A stretch of 64,000 bases of DNA from Bombus terrestris (taxonomy: Eukaryota > Arthropoda > Insecta > Hymenoptera > Apidae), in NCBI RefSeq assembly GCF_910591885.1, contig NC_063273.1, forward strand, positions 1,922,001 to 1,986,000, read 5' to 3'. This document shows, one piece after another, positions 39,413 through 52,249 of this stretch. How positions within the stretch are numbered: position 1 is the first letter of the stretch; the number at the start of each line of letters is the position of its first letter. Made by a program: the position numbers and the translations under genes. The notes under the pieces were generated by a model. That model saw nothing but the letters and a program-made list of their open reading frames with translations, made no database searches and had not been told where the DNA came from.

Positions 39413-42400
39413 GGGTACCCGCTTGTCGGATCAGCAACTCGACCGGTTCAATTAACCATCAAGGCAGAGTCCAAGAGTCCTGATTTAGGGGGATGAGGCG
39501 AAAGGGATGGAAGACAGGATGGGGAGTGACAAATCGACCAATCAGTCGCGATGATGAAGTCCTCCGTCTTATTCGTTCCTCCTTAAAAGTCCCTTTGCGA
39601 TTCCATTCACCGCGTAGCTCGGTCTGTTCCAGACGGTTAGCGAAATCTTCGGAAGTTTTCAGAACAATCACCCTCAAAAATCATTCGCTCGATTAGCCTG
39701 ACTTGGAATTGCCGCAAAAACTATCCCACGGTTTATCACTGAGTACTTTCGGCCGGAGGAAAATCTAAGGTGAAAGTAAGCGAAAGAAACTTGGCTGCGC
39801 TTCTCGCTTATTTTATTTGTGCTAGCTGGTTCGAGGAACGAGAAATACGCGTGGTAAATTTCAGTAATTTGCGATAATCGGTTTTTCATATGTGCAGATA
39901 GTTAAAAGTAGGTTATGCGTATAAAACTAACTTCGCAACATCCTTCTTTTTACATCGTTCAATTTTGCCGTCTGATACGTTTTATTATATTCCATGGAAT
40001 TTTATTTCGTTTCTACCTGTTTTAAAATTATATCCCGTATCTTTTCAATTAATTTTTACACGAGAAATCATCTTTCTTTTTTTATGATCGCTACTATGAT
40101 CGCGTACGATTCAGAGCACTTGGTTTTCGTGATTCAAACTTTATCCAGTGTACATTAATCCATCGTGTATCTTTCTTTGACGACAGATCCGCGAATACAC
40201 GGACGATGGCATCGCGCTGGTTTGTCGATTGTGTTTAAGTACGAGATGAAAACGAAACGATAAAATCGCGATCGTAAAATGGAAACGAGCAGAGTTTGCG
40301 AGACAACTGGTAGAAACGAAGAGAGTTGACGATGGTGGTACGATCGTCCATTATAGTCGCATGCCGCACGAGTAACGGAACGAGATTAAAATTTAAACAG
40401 CGAAATAAGAAAAGTTGCGGCATATTTTATAGACAAATTCGTAGGAAAGCAACGGATAAGGAAGGACAGAAGAAAAAGTGGAGAAAAGGTAGCAGATATG
40501 GCTCCTCATTTTATCGCCAGCGAGTTACATTGCGACATAAATCATATTCGGTAGGTCGAGACACTCTGGCCTGGCCACTCCTGCAGGAAACGATTTCCCA
40601 ACCTCTGCGCGCTTTATCACGATGTGGATTCCGGCTTCGACTTTTTACTCTGTACCAACTGACTACCTTCCTGGTCGTTTTTATTGTTTGAACCGCCGCA
40701 AACTTCACCGCGACGCGACGCGCGATAAGTTCGACGCCGAGGAAAACGTACAAAATCAACGTAACAAAGCGACGTCTGCTCGATGGTCATATTCTTTGGC
40801 CGTCAGTTTGGGTGTTTGCATAACTTTTTATCTTAACAACAAGAAAGTGTGTCGATAGAAAAACAAAGAAGGACATACGATCGCGGCGAAATCTCTTGGA
40901 AAAATATCGTTCGTGTGGATTCAGTATAACGATCAACAAAAGATGAAAGTAAACTGTGTTACCAAAACAATTGATCTCTTTTACATTATATTTTACAAAT
41001 ATTTAGCTTACGATATGTATATTCCACAATAATTTTCACTTTATAATAAATTGTCGGTAATACATATAATTTAACAAATATATATTTTATTTAAATTCGT
41101 ATAATAAATCAACCATGAAATATTTGCATATAAAATTTGCTCTTTTAAGGATATTCACGAACCCCTACTTAACGATATGAAACTTTAAAGAAGATTACCA
41201 ATTAATTAATGGCAGATCGAATACAAAATGCTTCGTGTCGAAGTAAATCGATTTTAGATTCATTAAATATGCACGTACGTGACTAAACACGAACTCTATG
41301 GATTTTACTAATAATAAAAGCCAACATTTGTAAATTGTAGCCAGATATTGCCTATAAAAGTATAAAGAAGATTATGAAGGTATCAATTTCCCCGATTTAC
41401 TATTCTCGACCAAACATTGATTTAACAAAGCGCAATGGAAGATTTTGTTGCGTTTATAGTATATAAATTTCACAAGTAAATTGCATAAAGCACACGTTTC
41501 TCTGTTTCGCGTAACATATGTTTTGTTCAACGTTAATTCGACTCGTTATTCAACCAGGAAAGCAAGTACAATTAAAGAACTGATAAACATTTGTCAATAA
41601 TTTGTAACGTTACACATATGTACATGTAAATTGTGAAAAAGTATTAATCGTTTTAGAAAAATAAGCAAACTATCGAAATTATGTTCTGTCAAGAACAAGA
41701 ACGGTGATCCGGTGATGAAAAATTTGTCTGACATTTCTAGATCAGAATCATCACAAGTTTTATGGTGTATCGTCATGTTGAAATAGAAATTATTTAGACA
41801 GTTAGGAACAATCACGTTTTTTCATCAGCTTAAAAAAGTTGGCAATTTTGTCGGAGTTCGTTAAAATTCATAGAAGTGAAGTTTTTCTGAATCCCGAAGT
41901 TTGGAAGTTTAAAACTGGCAAATCACGATTCATAAGATAAGAGTTCATAAATGCATCTCTTTTCCAACTAATCTAACATAAATTCTAAGTTTTCCAGACA
42001 GGATAATCTTGAAGGGTTGCTGTTAGCGACGCAACAGAGCATAGACCTAGACCTCTCGTACATTTGGCAGATTGTTTTACTTCCTGAAATCTTGGATAAG
42101 CTTGTTCAAGAGCTTGAAATCTTTCAAGACAACAACTTTCCGAGTTTACGATAAATTGTGGATATCTTGCGAAAGTTTTCTCGCAAATTTCCTAAAATTG
42201 ATCGTTTTTTCATCTCTGCGTCGACTTTTTCTCTCTTGCTCCTTTGTCTCTTTACTTCCAGCACTTGGTAACTTTTCGATCGAGATTTCGATCCGAAAGA
42301 TTCGAGTAACGAGTTGATTCCACGTAACTAATGCCCTGTGAATTGCAACGAAAATTCAATTCTCCTTCGTACAGAGAAGCTTCTCTTACCCTTAAGTACA

Positions 42401-42705
42401 TTTCAACCGCGTTTTATAGATTTTACGAGAAACCTGTCGATTAGGAAGTAATAATATTAGTTTGATCGTACAAGAGAATCCAAGTCATATAAAAAATCAT
42501 TGTCGATTCATCTGCAGGCAACGAAGGATCGATGCTCCCATTCCCCTGTTCACGGTGGATTTTCGAGATTCCAGCAAGCAATAAATAGCAGGAAGATTCG
42601 CGTTAAGGACCGACCATCTCTAACCTCCTCCCTTTTAGGTATCTCGAACTTTTTAATAGAGTGACTCAACGAAGAAAGCGAGACTTGCGGGATGGTACAA
42701 CGACC
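39413..42705. other. Non-coding stretch
   Basis: No supportable gene. 39480-39850 and 40200-40860 are GC-richer, with frames of up to 121 codons that overlap on both strands and have no domain. 40900-42050 is AT-rich and featureless to my eye. Confidence 0.5.
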
Positions 42706-42780
42706 TTATCCTCTTTCTCCCTTTGCACCCTTTCCTTTTCCACCCTTTTCCTTTCCTCCTTCCTCCTTCCTCCCACTTGC
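42706..42780. repeat. Pyrimidine-rich (CCTT-type) tract
   Basis: A long C/T-only or nearly C/T-only tract with repeated CCTT and TTCC words. It creates a 156-codon plus-strand frame (42723-43193) with a Pro/Phe/Leu-rich start that I do not regard as a gene. Confidence 0.8.
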
Positions 42781-44941
42781 TCGTCGCTTCCTCAGGCCTT
42801 TCCTTTATTTTCATCGTTAAAACTGTCTCTCTTTTTCTGACTCGTTGCCCTCGGTTGTTGGCGCGGCTCTTTCCTTCTCACGACCGGCCTTCCGCCAGAT
42901 TTTTCCTGCATAAACAGCAGGTCATTAACCAGCACTATAGCGGAAGATCGTATCTACCTTATCTCGTCGAGACTCTACTATTCTCGTCGGACCGAGTACT
43001 CGAGCGGGATGATTCCTGTGCTCCTCTTCCTCCTCTTCGGATAACGCCGTCCTCGAACGCGTTATTAGTTTGTTGTGCAGCATCGTGGCCAACGATGATG
43101 GGCAATAATACCGTTCACACAGATAAAGGTATGAATTTGGTGCTTCTGAGAGCTAAATATGACCTCTCCCTATTTCCAACGTTGGCATATTAATTTTCGC
43201 GGTCGTTGCGAAGAGAAAGATCTTAAAAATAGATATCAGCTATATCTTCTTTCTGTTTTTATAGCTAGCAACGGTGCACAATATTAATCAGCCTTGTAGT
43301 ATTTGATTGATAATACTCCTCGTATATTTTTTAACTGATATTTTCTCTTTGATAAGTAAAAGTGTGCATATTAAAACACGGGCGATTCTAATCTTCAAAT
43401 GACAATGTTCGAATTACGAATTGTCCGAGTATAAAATATCCAAAACGTGGTACTCGTCATATTTATTGGGTAGTTAAAGCAAATTTCTGTCTAGGTTTCG
43501 TTTTTCTTTTAATTATACTCGTACAAATGTGAATTTTCTGATATAGCGGCGATCTACTCGTGACGAATACTTTTCTTCGTATACATTCGTACCACGAAAT
43601 ACTTTCGTATCGATGAAATTATACTTGCACGATGATCTCAAGTATCATGCTGTTCTCTAGCTCCGCCGACGTTGCTCCCTGCAATCTCTCAGTTTGATGC
43701 TTTTAATGACAGAGCAATTCAGCCCCGCCGATTTCCGTTGTTTTTACCTCGCACGCACGACCGAGCGAAATTCAGTGGAAACTCGTCGCTTCGCTGATTG
43801 CACACTCAAAAGTAGGGGCTGCGAACCAAGGCAGCAACGATAAATCCGATATCGAGATTCCAGCGATCCTTGGTCGTCGTTAAAATTCTGACGAAGTACC
43901 CCTCCAATTAAAGTACATTATTGATGTATAAAACCCACGGTAGAGGAAAAATATCGTCCGTTTTCAGTCACTGCGTTTCTCTACGATTCGAAATTTAACA
44001 AGAATTAAATACGCTGTTCAGATCTGAAGAATGCAGTTTTTTTCTTTTATTAAAAGAGATCACTCGCCAACACAACGGTTATTCTTATAATTAATAATTA
44101 ATAATTTATATTCGCAATGAAACGTATGTTATTTCTTCAATAAAGAACGATCTAAGAAATAAGCCAATGCACAAGCTACTATGTGTAATACAAAGTTACC
44201 TAATGTTTCAGTTATGTACGTAGATTTATCTTCTGAGAATCAAATTCCAATAAATGTGCCGTTAGTTAAAAGGTACTGTGCTGTTCTTGTTCCATCTCTC
44301 TCGGTCTACCTGCCTTTTCCCTTTGCACCACATCCTTTTTGTAACGAAGCACCGCGATAAATCACCTTTTGTTCACGGAATTACTAATTCCCGATAGCTA
44401 AGAACCGGCAATGTTCTCCGTAGAACCAGGAACACCCTTGAAACGTGGTAGCTTTTGTAAGTACGTAACGATTTGTTCGCGATCATTTATCATACCAACC
44501 GACGATTTTCTGACGTACAGGCTGTCAAAGACACAGAGTTTAAGGCTTGTAGCATACTCCAAGACGGCTAAAAAATATTTAATTAGCAAACATTTTTTAA
44601 TCTATAGTAAATAATATAATTAAATGACAAGAAATTGCAATAGCCAGGAAAATACACATACGATCAGCTACAAAAGTTTTCGTGTAATTTTATGCGGTTA
44701 TTTTTATTCAATTCCAATGATATAAAATTAATGGATAATTGTAATTGTTATAACAATCTTTGTAATTTCCACATATGTACAATTTCAGATTTGTTCCCAA
44801 TTTTACCAATACTGTCAAGTCTCGTTAGAAGGCTAGTAAAGTAAAGCGTTTCATATGACGTTAAACGTCGCACAGAATATATTCATAAAGGATTTTCGTA
44901 AGTGTCCTAATTCTTTGACGAGCTACTGCCTGTGTGTCTTG
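42781..44941. other. Non-coding stretch
   Basis: No supportable gene. 42800-43190 and 43640-43900 are GC-richer without clear motif clusters. The rest is AT-rich, including an AT-only run at 44085-44115. Confidence 0.5.
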
Positions 44942-45159
44942 TATTAGGTTGTCCAGAGAGTGTCTTTCTTTCACAGACACGTCTTTTACAACAACGCATC
45001 TTTGTACAAACGTGAAATCTAATCTGTCGAACGTTGTGATCTCTAGTTTGATAGAACAAAATGAATCACACGTAATTCGATAAAATAATACAAAACGGAA
45101 AATGCTGTACATCCATTATTTCCTTACAAAACGAAGGAAACTTGTCGGACGACCTACTA
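44942..45159. mobile_element. mariner-like deletion derivative
   Basis: A 214-bp element (44944-45157) flanked by TA on both sides (44942-44943 and 45158-45159), the target used by Tc1/mariner elements. The left end reads TTAGGTTGTCCAGAGAGTG. The right end on the minus strand reads GTAGGTCGTCCGACAAGTTT; the two agree at most positions and both continue into a CTTTC/CCTTC word. TTAGGTTGTCC-type ends are typical of insect mariners. The inside is too short for the usual transposase of about 340-350 residues and has no catalytic D,D motif, so it is a non-autonomous remnant. The 83-codon minus-strand frame through it is incidental. Confidence 0.78.
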
Positions 45160-45419
45160 TATTCAATTTTTATGACTCTATTAGACGCATTAAAACCAAT
45201 ATAAAATAATTTCTACGGGTCTTCGATAAAAACCGGCTACATCCAATGCGAAAGCTCTGAATTGTAACTCTTGAACGAACCACAAATGCATCGCGTGGCA
45301 TACACAAAAATATTCAAATCTCCAATTAAAATCGGATCCCCTCCCTCTCTCTCCATTCCGCGTTCCTACTGGAACGTTTCAATGAAATTACCGTCAGCGG
45401 TGTATTACCATAAATATTG
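45160..45419. other. Non-coding stretch
   Basis: No gene or repeat recognised; a CCCTCCCTCTCTCTCC pyrimidine run lies near 45339-45354. Confidence 0.5.
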
Positions 45420-45500
45420 TTTACAGGATTAGGTATGCATAGCACGTAAAGGATTAGGTTGCCGAGCCTCCTGTATGCAAATCACAGGCTCGTCGTCTGA
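45420..45500. promoter_or_regulatory. Candidate regulatory block, GGATTA pair plus octamer
   Basis: AGGATTAGGT occurs twice in the same orientation (45425-45434 and 45450-45459, 25 bp apart), and ATGCAAAT lies just downstream (45475-45482). GGATTA is the Bicoid/Otx/Pitx-class core, and ATGCAAAT is the classic POU octamer. Their proximity suggests a compact regulatory module; this is inference from motif identity. Confidence 0.35.
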
Positions 45501-47479
45501 TGTACAAATTTTCGTGGAACACGCGAGGCTTTGGAGCAAACGATCTAAATCACCGGCTGCCAATACTGAACAGCCCTTTGTCCCCCGTCAGAGCGCGCCG
45601 ACAAAGTAGAAGTTGCCCTACTGGAATACCGGTATAGATTTTATGGAAGTAGCTGTACAGTACGTACGAACTTCACCCATCCCCGGTCTCCTTTCCCTTC
45701 TCCTCCTCCTCACCTCCTTCGAGGCTTCCCTTTGTTCCGTGCGGAAAATGGGCCGCAAGAATTTTTCACGCGGTTCCACCTCACGTATTCCGCGAAAAGT
45801 TCGCCGCGAAAGTTATCGAGGTCGACCGAGGCTCTTGGCTGGCGTCGTTCTTCCATACTTTCTCGATCCGGCAGAAAATTAATAGCCCGTCCATTCGGTA
45901 AATTTCCACCGAACACCCGAAACAAACGTGGCCTTTTCTCGCGGCCAGCTGATCACGTAAGGCGTAAGGGAAGCAAGGCGCATACATTTACGTTGAGCGC
46001 TGTTATCATTCATCGTTCTATGTACTTGCGTTCGTGAATGTACCGACTAAGAAAGTTTAACGTTAATGGTAGGTATTTTTTATGGAGAATTACATCTTTT
46101 TTAGCTTTTAACGGTCGACAGTTTCTGTTATATCAGCCATCTCTAATTGTACGAGGGCAAATCTGTCTGGCAATAATTATTGGCTAAACTATAGTAATGA
46201 CAAATAAATGGAAATGAAAAGGAATTTCTTTGTACGTATGTCCCTGTAATGCGGCTTTTCCTTTTCTATGACATAAGTGTAAGCTCTCTGCAGCGGAGCC
46301 TATCGACCGTTAAGAATTAAGTTGTAGTTTAGTTGATTTATGTCCATCTTTGTGATTTAAAAGACGAAGTACGCGGTTTGTCTTATATCGCAGTTTAAAT
46401 GTCAAATGAAGTTTCGTACAGCTAATTCGTAGATAGTCGGAAATCGCAGAAAGAATACACGGTAAGTAAATCTGTTAAGTTAATGCCTAACTTGTTATCT
46501 AAAAAATTGGAAAACGCGGCAGAGATCATTTTTATTACAAGATGTTCGGTTTTCGTGTGATTGTTAACAACTACCGGATCAATCTATTCGATGAATTTGA
46601 AATAGACACGCATTTGCACGATTTTATTGGACTTGTGCTGTATAAAGTTAATGGCCTACCTAATCGATAGATTCAAGTTTGTCGATTCCGCATAGTACTC
46701 GATCAAGTATGGGATAAAAGAGGTTGTTGCAAGAGGGGAGGTCGATCGAGATGGGGAACAGTAATTATACTGTGCGACTTAGACCAATAATAGTTGGCGA
46801 GTGGTTTTCAATGGTTACAACTTCGGGAACGGTTTAGCTCCAATTGAACTTGGACCAACTTGGCGCGTTCAAGAAGATGAAACGAGTGGAGGCGTGGGAG
46901 AAAGCCTGGAGAAATCGTAACTCTGAAATCTCGAGTTTCACTACGGCCAATTCGATCGCCCAGTGATGCTGACCTTTTATGGTCGAACCAGAGCCACAGA
47001 TCCTCGAATTATTTTGACGTATTCTACGTATTATAATCGAACGTTTTAATCGTTTATCACCTTCTTTGCCTTCTATGATGATAGAATCTCGGTTCGATCA
47101 TTTTCACCACACTTGCAACCTTTTCTTCTTTGTTGAAACTGTTAACCGTTTACATAGAGGCAAGTTAACTCGTCAGTTGGATCCGTGAACATGAATTAAA
47201 TTATACAATGTCCATCTTTGGAAGAACTAGAATCGACCAATAGAAAATCGTTATAATATTAAGCTGTTTAATACCTTGTTCCAATTCTGTAATCACTGGA
47301 AGTTCGAAAAATATAGTAGGATAGAATGGAAAATGAAATAGAAATAAAATTGTTGTTCCTAGAAAAGCAACGTCAAATATCCAAAGAAAAAAGAATGAAA
47401 AATATTTTCGATTGTCTATCAGACGTTCGCCTTTGAGATAACGCGTAATGTTCAGAAGATTCGTTCAGTTATAACCATT
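45501..47479. other. Non-coding stretch
   Basis: No supportable gene. 45540-46040 is GC-richer, with four overlapping frames on both strands (68-101 codons) that cannot all be real and show no domain. 46680-46980 is moderately complex. The remainder is AT-rich. Confidence 0.5.
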
Positions 47480-47900
47480 AATTCACCTTCGTTCCGCATC
47501 AGTGGATTATCCATGGTGTAATCAGACAACTCGTCGTCAGTGTAATCAATGTGTCGCATAATGGAGATTGCAACGCGCCAATTCCAACAACGTGACGCGA
47601 CAGTTAATTTAAACATCTTTCGGTTTCTTCGCGACGTTGATTATCAGTCGGCGTAAAATCCTGATTATATGATAATAGACAGTTGGAAGTAACGGAAACG
47701 TGACAGGTCGACCGATTACGACGCGGTGACAGTTGATTAGTGTAATTAGATCGCGTCCGTGGTTACGCGAATATCACGCGCGTGAACTATGACCGTGCCA
47801 TCCCGCGATTGTGCGACGTACAACCTGCAATCAACAATGCGGAATAATATATTATGACAAATGTGTGTCTGCTAGACTGCTCTGAACGACGTGACGTACG
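47480..47900. promoter_or_regulatory. Candidate cis-regulatory island
   Basis: A complex CG-rich island with repeated TGATTA words (for example in CCTGATTATATGATAATAG near 47661 and TTGATTAG near 47733), GTAATTAG near 47743, and a perfect 12-bp palindrome TCACGCGCGTGA at 47774-47785. No frame of note runs through it. Enhancer-like function is inferred. Confidence 0.32.
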
Positions 47901-48634
47901 TTCATACCAACCAGATCGTTAATACATGAATATATAAACAGTGTTTCTATCTTGTATTTTTTAGTATCATTTACCTTTACACAGAAAGTATCGTTTTAGG
48001 ACAAAGTTCGGTAATTCAGGATAACGAACTTTGTGATTCATGAGCTTTGAAACTATTCCATTCGAGTTTTTAAAGTGGCCAACATTTTTTTAAACGATAT
48101 TCAGTGGGACTATATATCGATTTGAATTTAAATAATCTGAAATTAAATGTGCAAATAAGTTGATAATTAAAAAGACTAAATAACTATTGCTACATTGCAC
48201 AACGATATATATATGTTTATTCCTACAACTATAGTAATGTCATTAAATGTTCCATTTGAAAACAGAGGAACGTTAAATTATACATCTAAAACTGCATTTT
48301 GCAAACTGAATTCGCACACATTGCGTTCAACGAGAAAATATGTATCAAATCACGAGTGCGTGTTACCTTCTAGGTAATCCAGATGATGTTACGTTTGCGT
48401 CTGTTTCCTTATCGGGTTAAGCTTTCCATCGTATTCGCTTGAAAACGTTAAACTTAGCAAAGGATTTTCAAAAAGCATCGGAGATGCAAATCCCAATTTG
48501 TTTACATTTCCTATTAATTTTTACTCGCTTCGCTGCAATAAATAATTTCGTTTTATCTATAATCTTCGTTAAATCTATAGATCGCTATTACGAATCTCTC
48601 TAATAACAAGTCAACAGTCCGTGAACTGTTGTGA

Positions 48635-48742
48635 CCCCGTGAACTCGTATTTCCAAAGTTTCACGCGCGACCTCGTAAACTGTTATTTCCAGAATTGTAC
48701 GAGCAGTCTCTTGAACTACCACTTTCCAAAGGAAGAAGGTTC
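48635..48742. repeat. Diverged 36-bp tandem repeat, three units
   Basis: Three consecutive units of 36 bp: 48635-48670, 48671-48706 and 48707-48742. Each has the same frame of words: a C/T-rich four-base start, then GTGAACT, GTAAACT or TTGAACT, then TTTCC at the same offset (one base later in the third). An extra CCGTGAACTG word at 48619-48628 may be the remains of an earlier unit. Units 1 and 2 are closest. Not coding. Confidence 0.7.
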
Positions 48743-49168
48743 CTCGACATTGCGTTGGACAGGCCTTGAGTACACCTGTCTGTATCTCAGACGATAATGG
48801 ATGTCGTCTTTGACAGTATGACAGCCGCGAACCGAATTTTTAAAGGTATTCTCGCGCTTTGAGCATCGATCCATTCAGGGATGGATACGCCATTAGTCAA
48901 GCCGTACAAATCTTTTCAGGACGCGTTGGGTAAGGATTCGTTGCCGCAGAATGATTCTTCGAGCGAATGTTGCTAATGGGCTGGATCGGTATTTGTGGTC
49001 GGATGGAATTCGATTGTAGCTTGCAGTTTGATAAATTTGCGGGTAGCACGCTGACCCACGAGAAAGGCTTTTTTGTGGAGGGAAAAGTGACCAGCAAATT
49101 TTGAAAAAGCTATCAATTTATTATATAAACGTTACTGTTAAGTTTTATATACATATATAGATACGTTA
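48743..49168. other. Non-coding stretch
   Basis: GC-richer to about 49090, then AT-rich. A 66-codon minus-strand frame (48897-49097) has no domain. Nothing else recognised. Confidence 0.5.
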
Positions 49169-49382
49169 TATAGAGTGTTGTGAAACGTCTTAGATTTTCT
49201 CTGAAAAACAACGCTGGCTTATCCTTTGAGTAAAAATAAGAATATTTCAGCGTAAAACTCGATTTTTTTTTTCATTGAAAAATAGACCTCAAAGGACGTT
49301 TCTGTGCACGAACTTTCTTCGTTGTCTCGATGTCACGAATTACACCCAAGAAATATCTCTTACTTCTTTAACACCCTGTATC
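49169..49382. mobile_element. Small element with ACACCCTGTA-type ends
   Basis: The right end reads TTAACACCCTGTA (to 49380). Reverse-complemented, this is TACAGGGTGTTAA, which matches the left start TATAGAGTGTTGT (49169-49181) at most positions, giving short imperfect inverted ends about 210 bp apart. ACAGGGTGTT-type ends are common on dispersed small elements in insect genomes. No frame of interest; the internal T-run at 49265-49273 is simple sequence. The family is not identified. Confidence 0.42.
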
Positions 49383-50470
49383 CGGAGAATCTTATATATT
49401 AGATTTGGAAAATGTAGAACGTTTCGATGCTGGAGTTATAACTCGGAGTTTTCAGGTGGAAAATATTTTATTACAACATCGAATCTAAAACAGCAGCGCG
49501 CTCTCTTAAATTTTCCGATTCCGAAATTAATATATCTGTAATTTATTTTTATTCGAAATATAAATATCGCAAACGTTTTAATGAAAGCAAAGAAATGAAA
49601 GTTTTAGCATGTCATAAATAACGTTCTAACATATATTCCGCAGTATTAATAACAGCAGTTTTAATATCTACCTTTTCTAAAAATCCAACCGTGTACAATT
49701 TCCAGATAAATATTAAATCCTCTTACACTTACAGATACATACACTCACGTTCTATCGTTAATAACATAGTATGTAAATCTAGAAAATAATATCAATCTAC
49801 GATGGTAAATTAAAAAATATGGTTCTACGATTAGAATGTATCCAACAAAAATGAAGAAAATCTTAATAGGAGAAAATATACTCACGGTATATAGTATCTT
49901 AGGAACAGGTTCTGAAGGATAAGGTAGAAATTATAGTTGGATGATTCTTAGAATCGATACGTGTAACAGGGAATGCACGAATTAAAAGAGTATATCAAAA
50001 GAAACTAAGAAACTATCACTTATGTTTGTTTATCGTAGCGTCCTAAATATTTCATCTATATACATCTATATACATAGATAGAAGAAGAAACAGTGGCAAA
50101 AAAATATTCGATAAATCTTTCACATTTTCTGCCATGACGATGATAATAAAAGACAAAATACGCTAATAAAAAAAAAAAGAACACAAATGAAATATTAAGG
50201 CGACGTTAGCCCTCGATGGATCAATAAATAATTGAACATAGAATTTTCTACCAAAGAAAGGTAGACACTCTACGAGAAACAGATTACGAAGAAGTACATT
50301 AAATGTGTATACGTAAAATAACATATAGTAGTATAATATAAGAAAAGTAAGCAACATAGGAAAATAAAAGAAAATCCATGCGATTGTTTCAAATTAGCTT
50401 CGCCCAAATGGATCCGTCATACCGCTACACAGAATTTGTAAAGAAAGTTTAACATGGTTAATGTTAAATA
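49383..50470. other. AT-rich non-coding stretch
   Basis: No supportable gene. CATCTATATA words are locally repeated at 50052-50070, and an A-run lies near 50168-50178. Nothing else recognised. Confidence 0.55.
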
Positions 50471-50582
50471 CGTTTAACATTATTATATACGTTTATATAC
50501 GTTTATATACGTTTATATACGTTTATATACGTTATATACGTTTAACATTATACGTTTAACATTTAATGGAAAATACGTTTAA
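50471..50582. repeat. Composite decamer minisatellite
   Basis: The decamer GTTTATATAC repeats at 50491-50530, with partial units on both sides. It is nested in a second word, TACGTTTAAC, which appears at about 50470, 50537, 50551 and 50574. The two words share ACGTTTA, so the array probably grew by slippage from one ancestral decamer. Confidence 0.85.
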
Positions 50583-52076
50583 CTTGACGAGGAAACGGTA
50601 TAAGGCCCACAAGACGGAGGACGTAGATCAGTTTGAGTTCACTTTCGGTGGACGCGACTAAGCGTCAATTTTTTTTCTATATGCAGTTTCTTATAACCAG
50701 GTCGGTACAGCCATAGAGACGCTGTAAATCAACGGATGAAGATATAATCCGGGATCCTAGCGAAGTACAGGCTGTGGCGAGGAATACGACGACCACCAAC
50801 AGCCTCCGATGTACATACAATATCCCCTCAGTTTTTCGGTTACGGTCTCTATTCATCAACGCGACAATGTACGTCCTCTAATAAATTAGATATAAGCCAC
50901 TTTCCTCAGACTCCTTTTTTCTACTAGCTACATTCGCTTGGTCTGCTAAAGTCGCTGCTCATTGTTATTTATACCGTAATTATTTCATGGCGATTTTCCC
51001 TCGTTCTTTTCGGTCACCTTATAGCGGAGGGGTTCGCCGACGCGAAGAATACGTTGAATATTTGCTTAACTTGCTAATAGTGTCATCCTTTAACCAGAAA
51101 CTCCTGCAATTGTAGAATTAAAGAATAACAAAGAAAAATTAATTGTCGTAGTTTTATGAAAAAAGGAATTCAGGTATGGAGCGGATGAAATTTTACAAAT
51201 AAATTTTACGAACTATAGATTATCTCGTTATCCTACTTGACTAGATATTATAAAATTGTAAAAAAGGAATATTTTTCGTTGGTTTAGTTAGTTTATTATT
51301 AATTCGATGTTCCATTCGCGCGATATGTATCTGGTAATTTAAAATACTAACTAAATAAACGACGTTTTCTTACAGCAAGTAGATGTCCTAATATTTGCAG
51401 TTTACAATGTACGCCTGATTTTCAGAACGTTAATGTTGATATAATGCTCGTAAGTATTTTGATGGGTACCGTAGAGTAAAGCCGATTATATGGTAGTTAA
51501 CATATATCATTTCGTTGGGAAATATTGTACTTCTTAGAATATCACCACATACTAAGCTAATGATAACGAACGAAGCTTAATTTATTATGTCCCATGGTGT
51601 ATGAATATTTAATCCTATCTTAAAATCGGGCAATTCAGAGTTCTAATATTTGATATACGTATATGTACATATATGTATAGTATATAAAGTCTCAACTATT
51701 TTGCAAGATATGTTTCACTACATCCTCTAATAAATAGAATTCAATTCATTAATTACTCATTCACAATTAATGATTCAATGTCATTTTAATTTGGAATCTA
51801 ATTTTGGTTAAAATACGATATGAAATCCAATATGGGTGATCTTAATCTCCGAATTGACTCTGTTGAAGACTTGTTCTGCTTTCAAAAAACCGATAGAAGA
51901 GCAAACTTATTTCTTCGTTACTGGGCACAATTTTTGTAATATCTCTATATTCGAGCTACTAGCAGAACTTCAAAGTTGCACATGTCAACAAAATTCTTTA
52001 TACATTCCGATAGCGAAGCCTTCCGTTTTCTATGATGATACGATATGTTTGATACATTTGTAACCTGACGTTTCCT
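50583..52076. other. Non-coding stretch
   Basis: 50583-50860 is GC-richer with a 60-codon minus-strand frame that has a hydrophobic stretch but no support as a gene. The rest is AT-rich, with a palindromic TATACGTATATGTACATA-like tract near 51654. Confidence 0.5.
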
Positions 52077-52136
52077 ATGTATGTAAGTACGTAAATATGT
52101 AGGTGCGTATGTAAGTGGATACGTAAGTACGATGTA
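52077..52136. repeat. Degenerate GTAAGTACGTA repeat
   Basis: ATGTAAGTACGTAAATATGT and variants (ATGTAAGTGGATACGTAAGT) repeat across 60 bp. A simple degenerate minisatellite, rich in GTAAGT words that resemble splice donors by chance. Confidence 0.7.
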
Positions 52137-52249
52137 CCCAAGATAGATCTTTCCCACCGTTAAACGTTACACACTTCATTTTATTTAAGATTAACAGTCT
52201 GTGCTTTCGCTTTCTCTTCCAAAAATCTTATTACATTTACAAGACGTTT

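Noticed and set aside
42723..43193. 156-codon plus-strand frame
   Set aside because: Its first third is the translation of a pyrimidine tract, and nothing in the rest is recognisable.
45914..45925. GAAACAAACG near 45.92 kb as a fourth copy of the triplicated element
   Set aside because: The match stops before the ACTGT half of the core and none of the flanking blocks is present.
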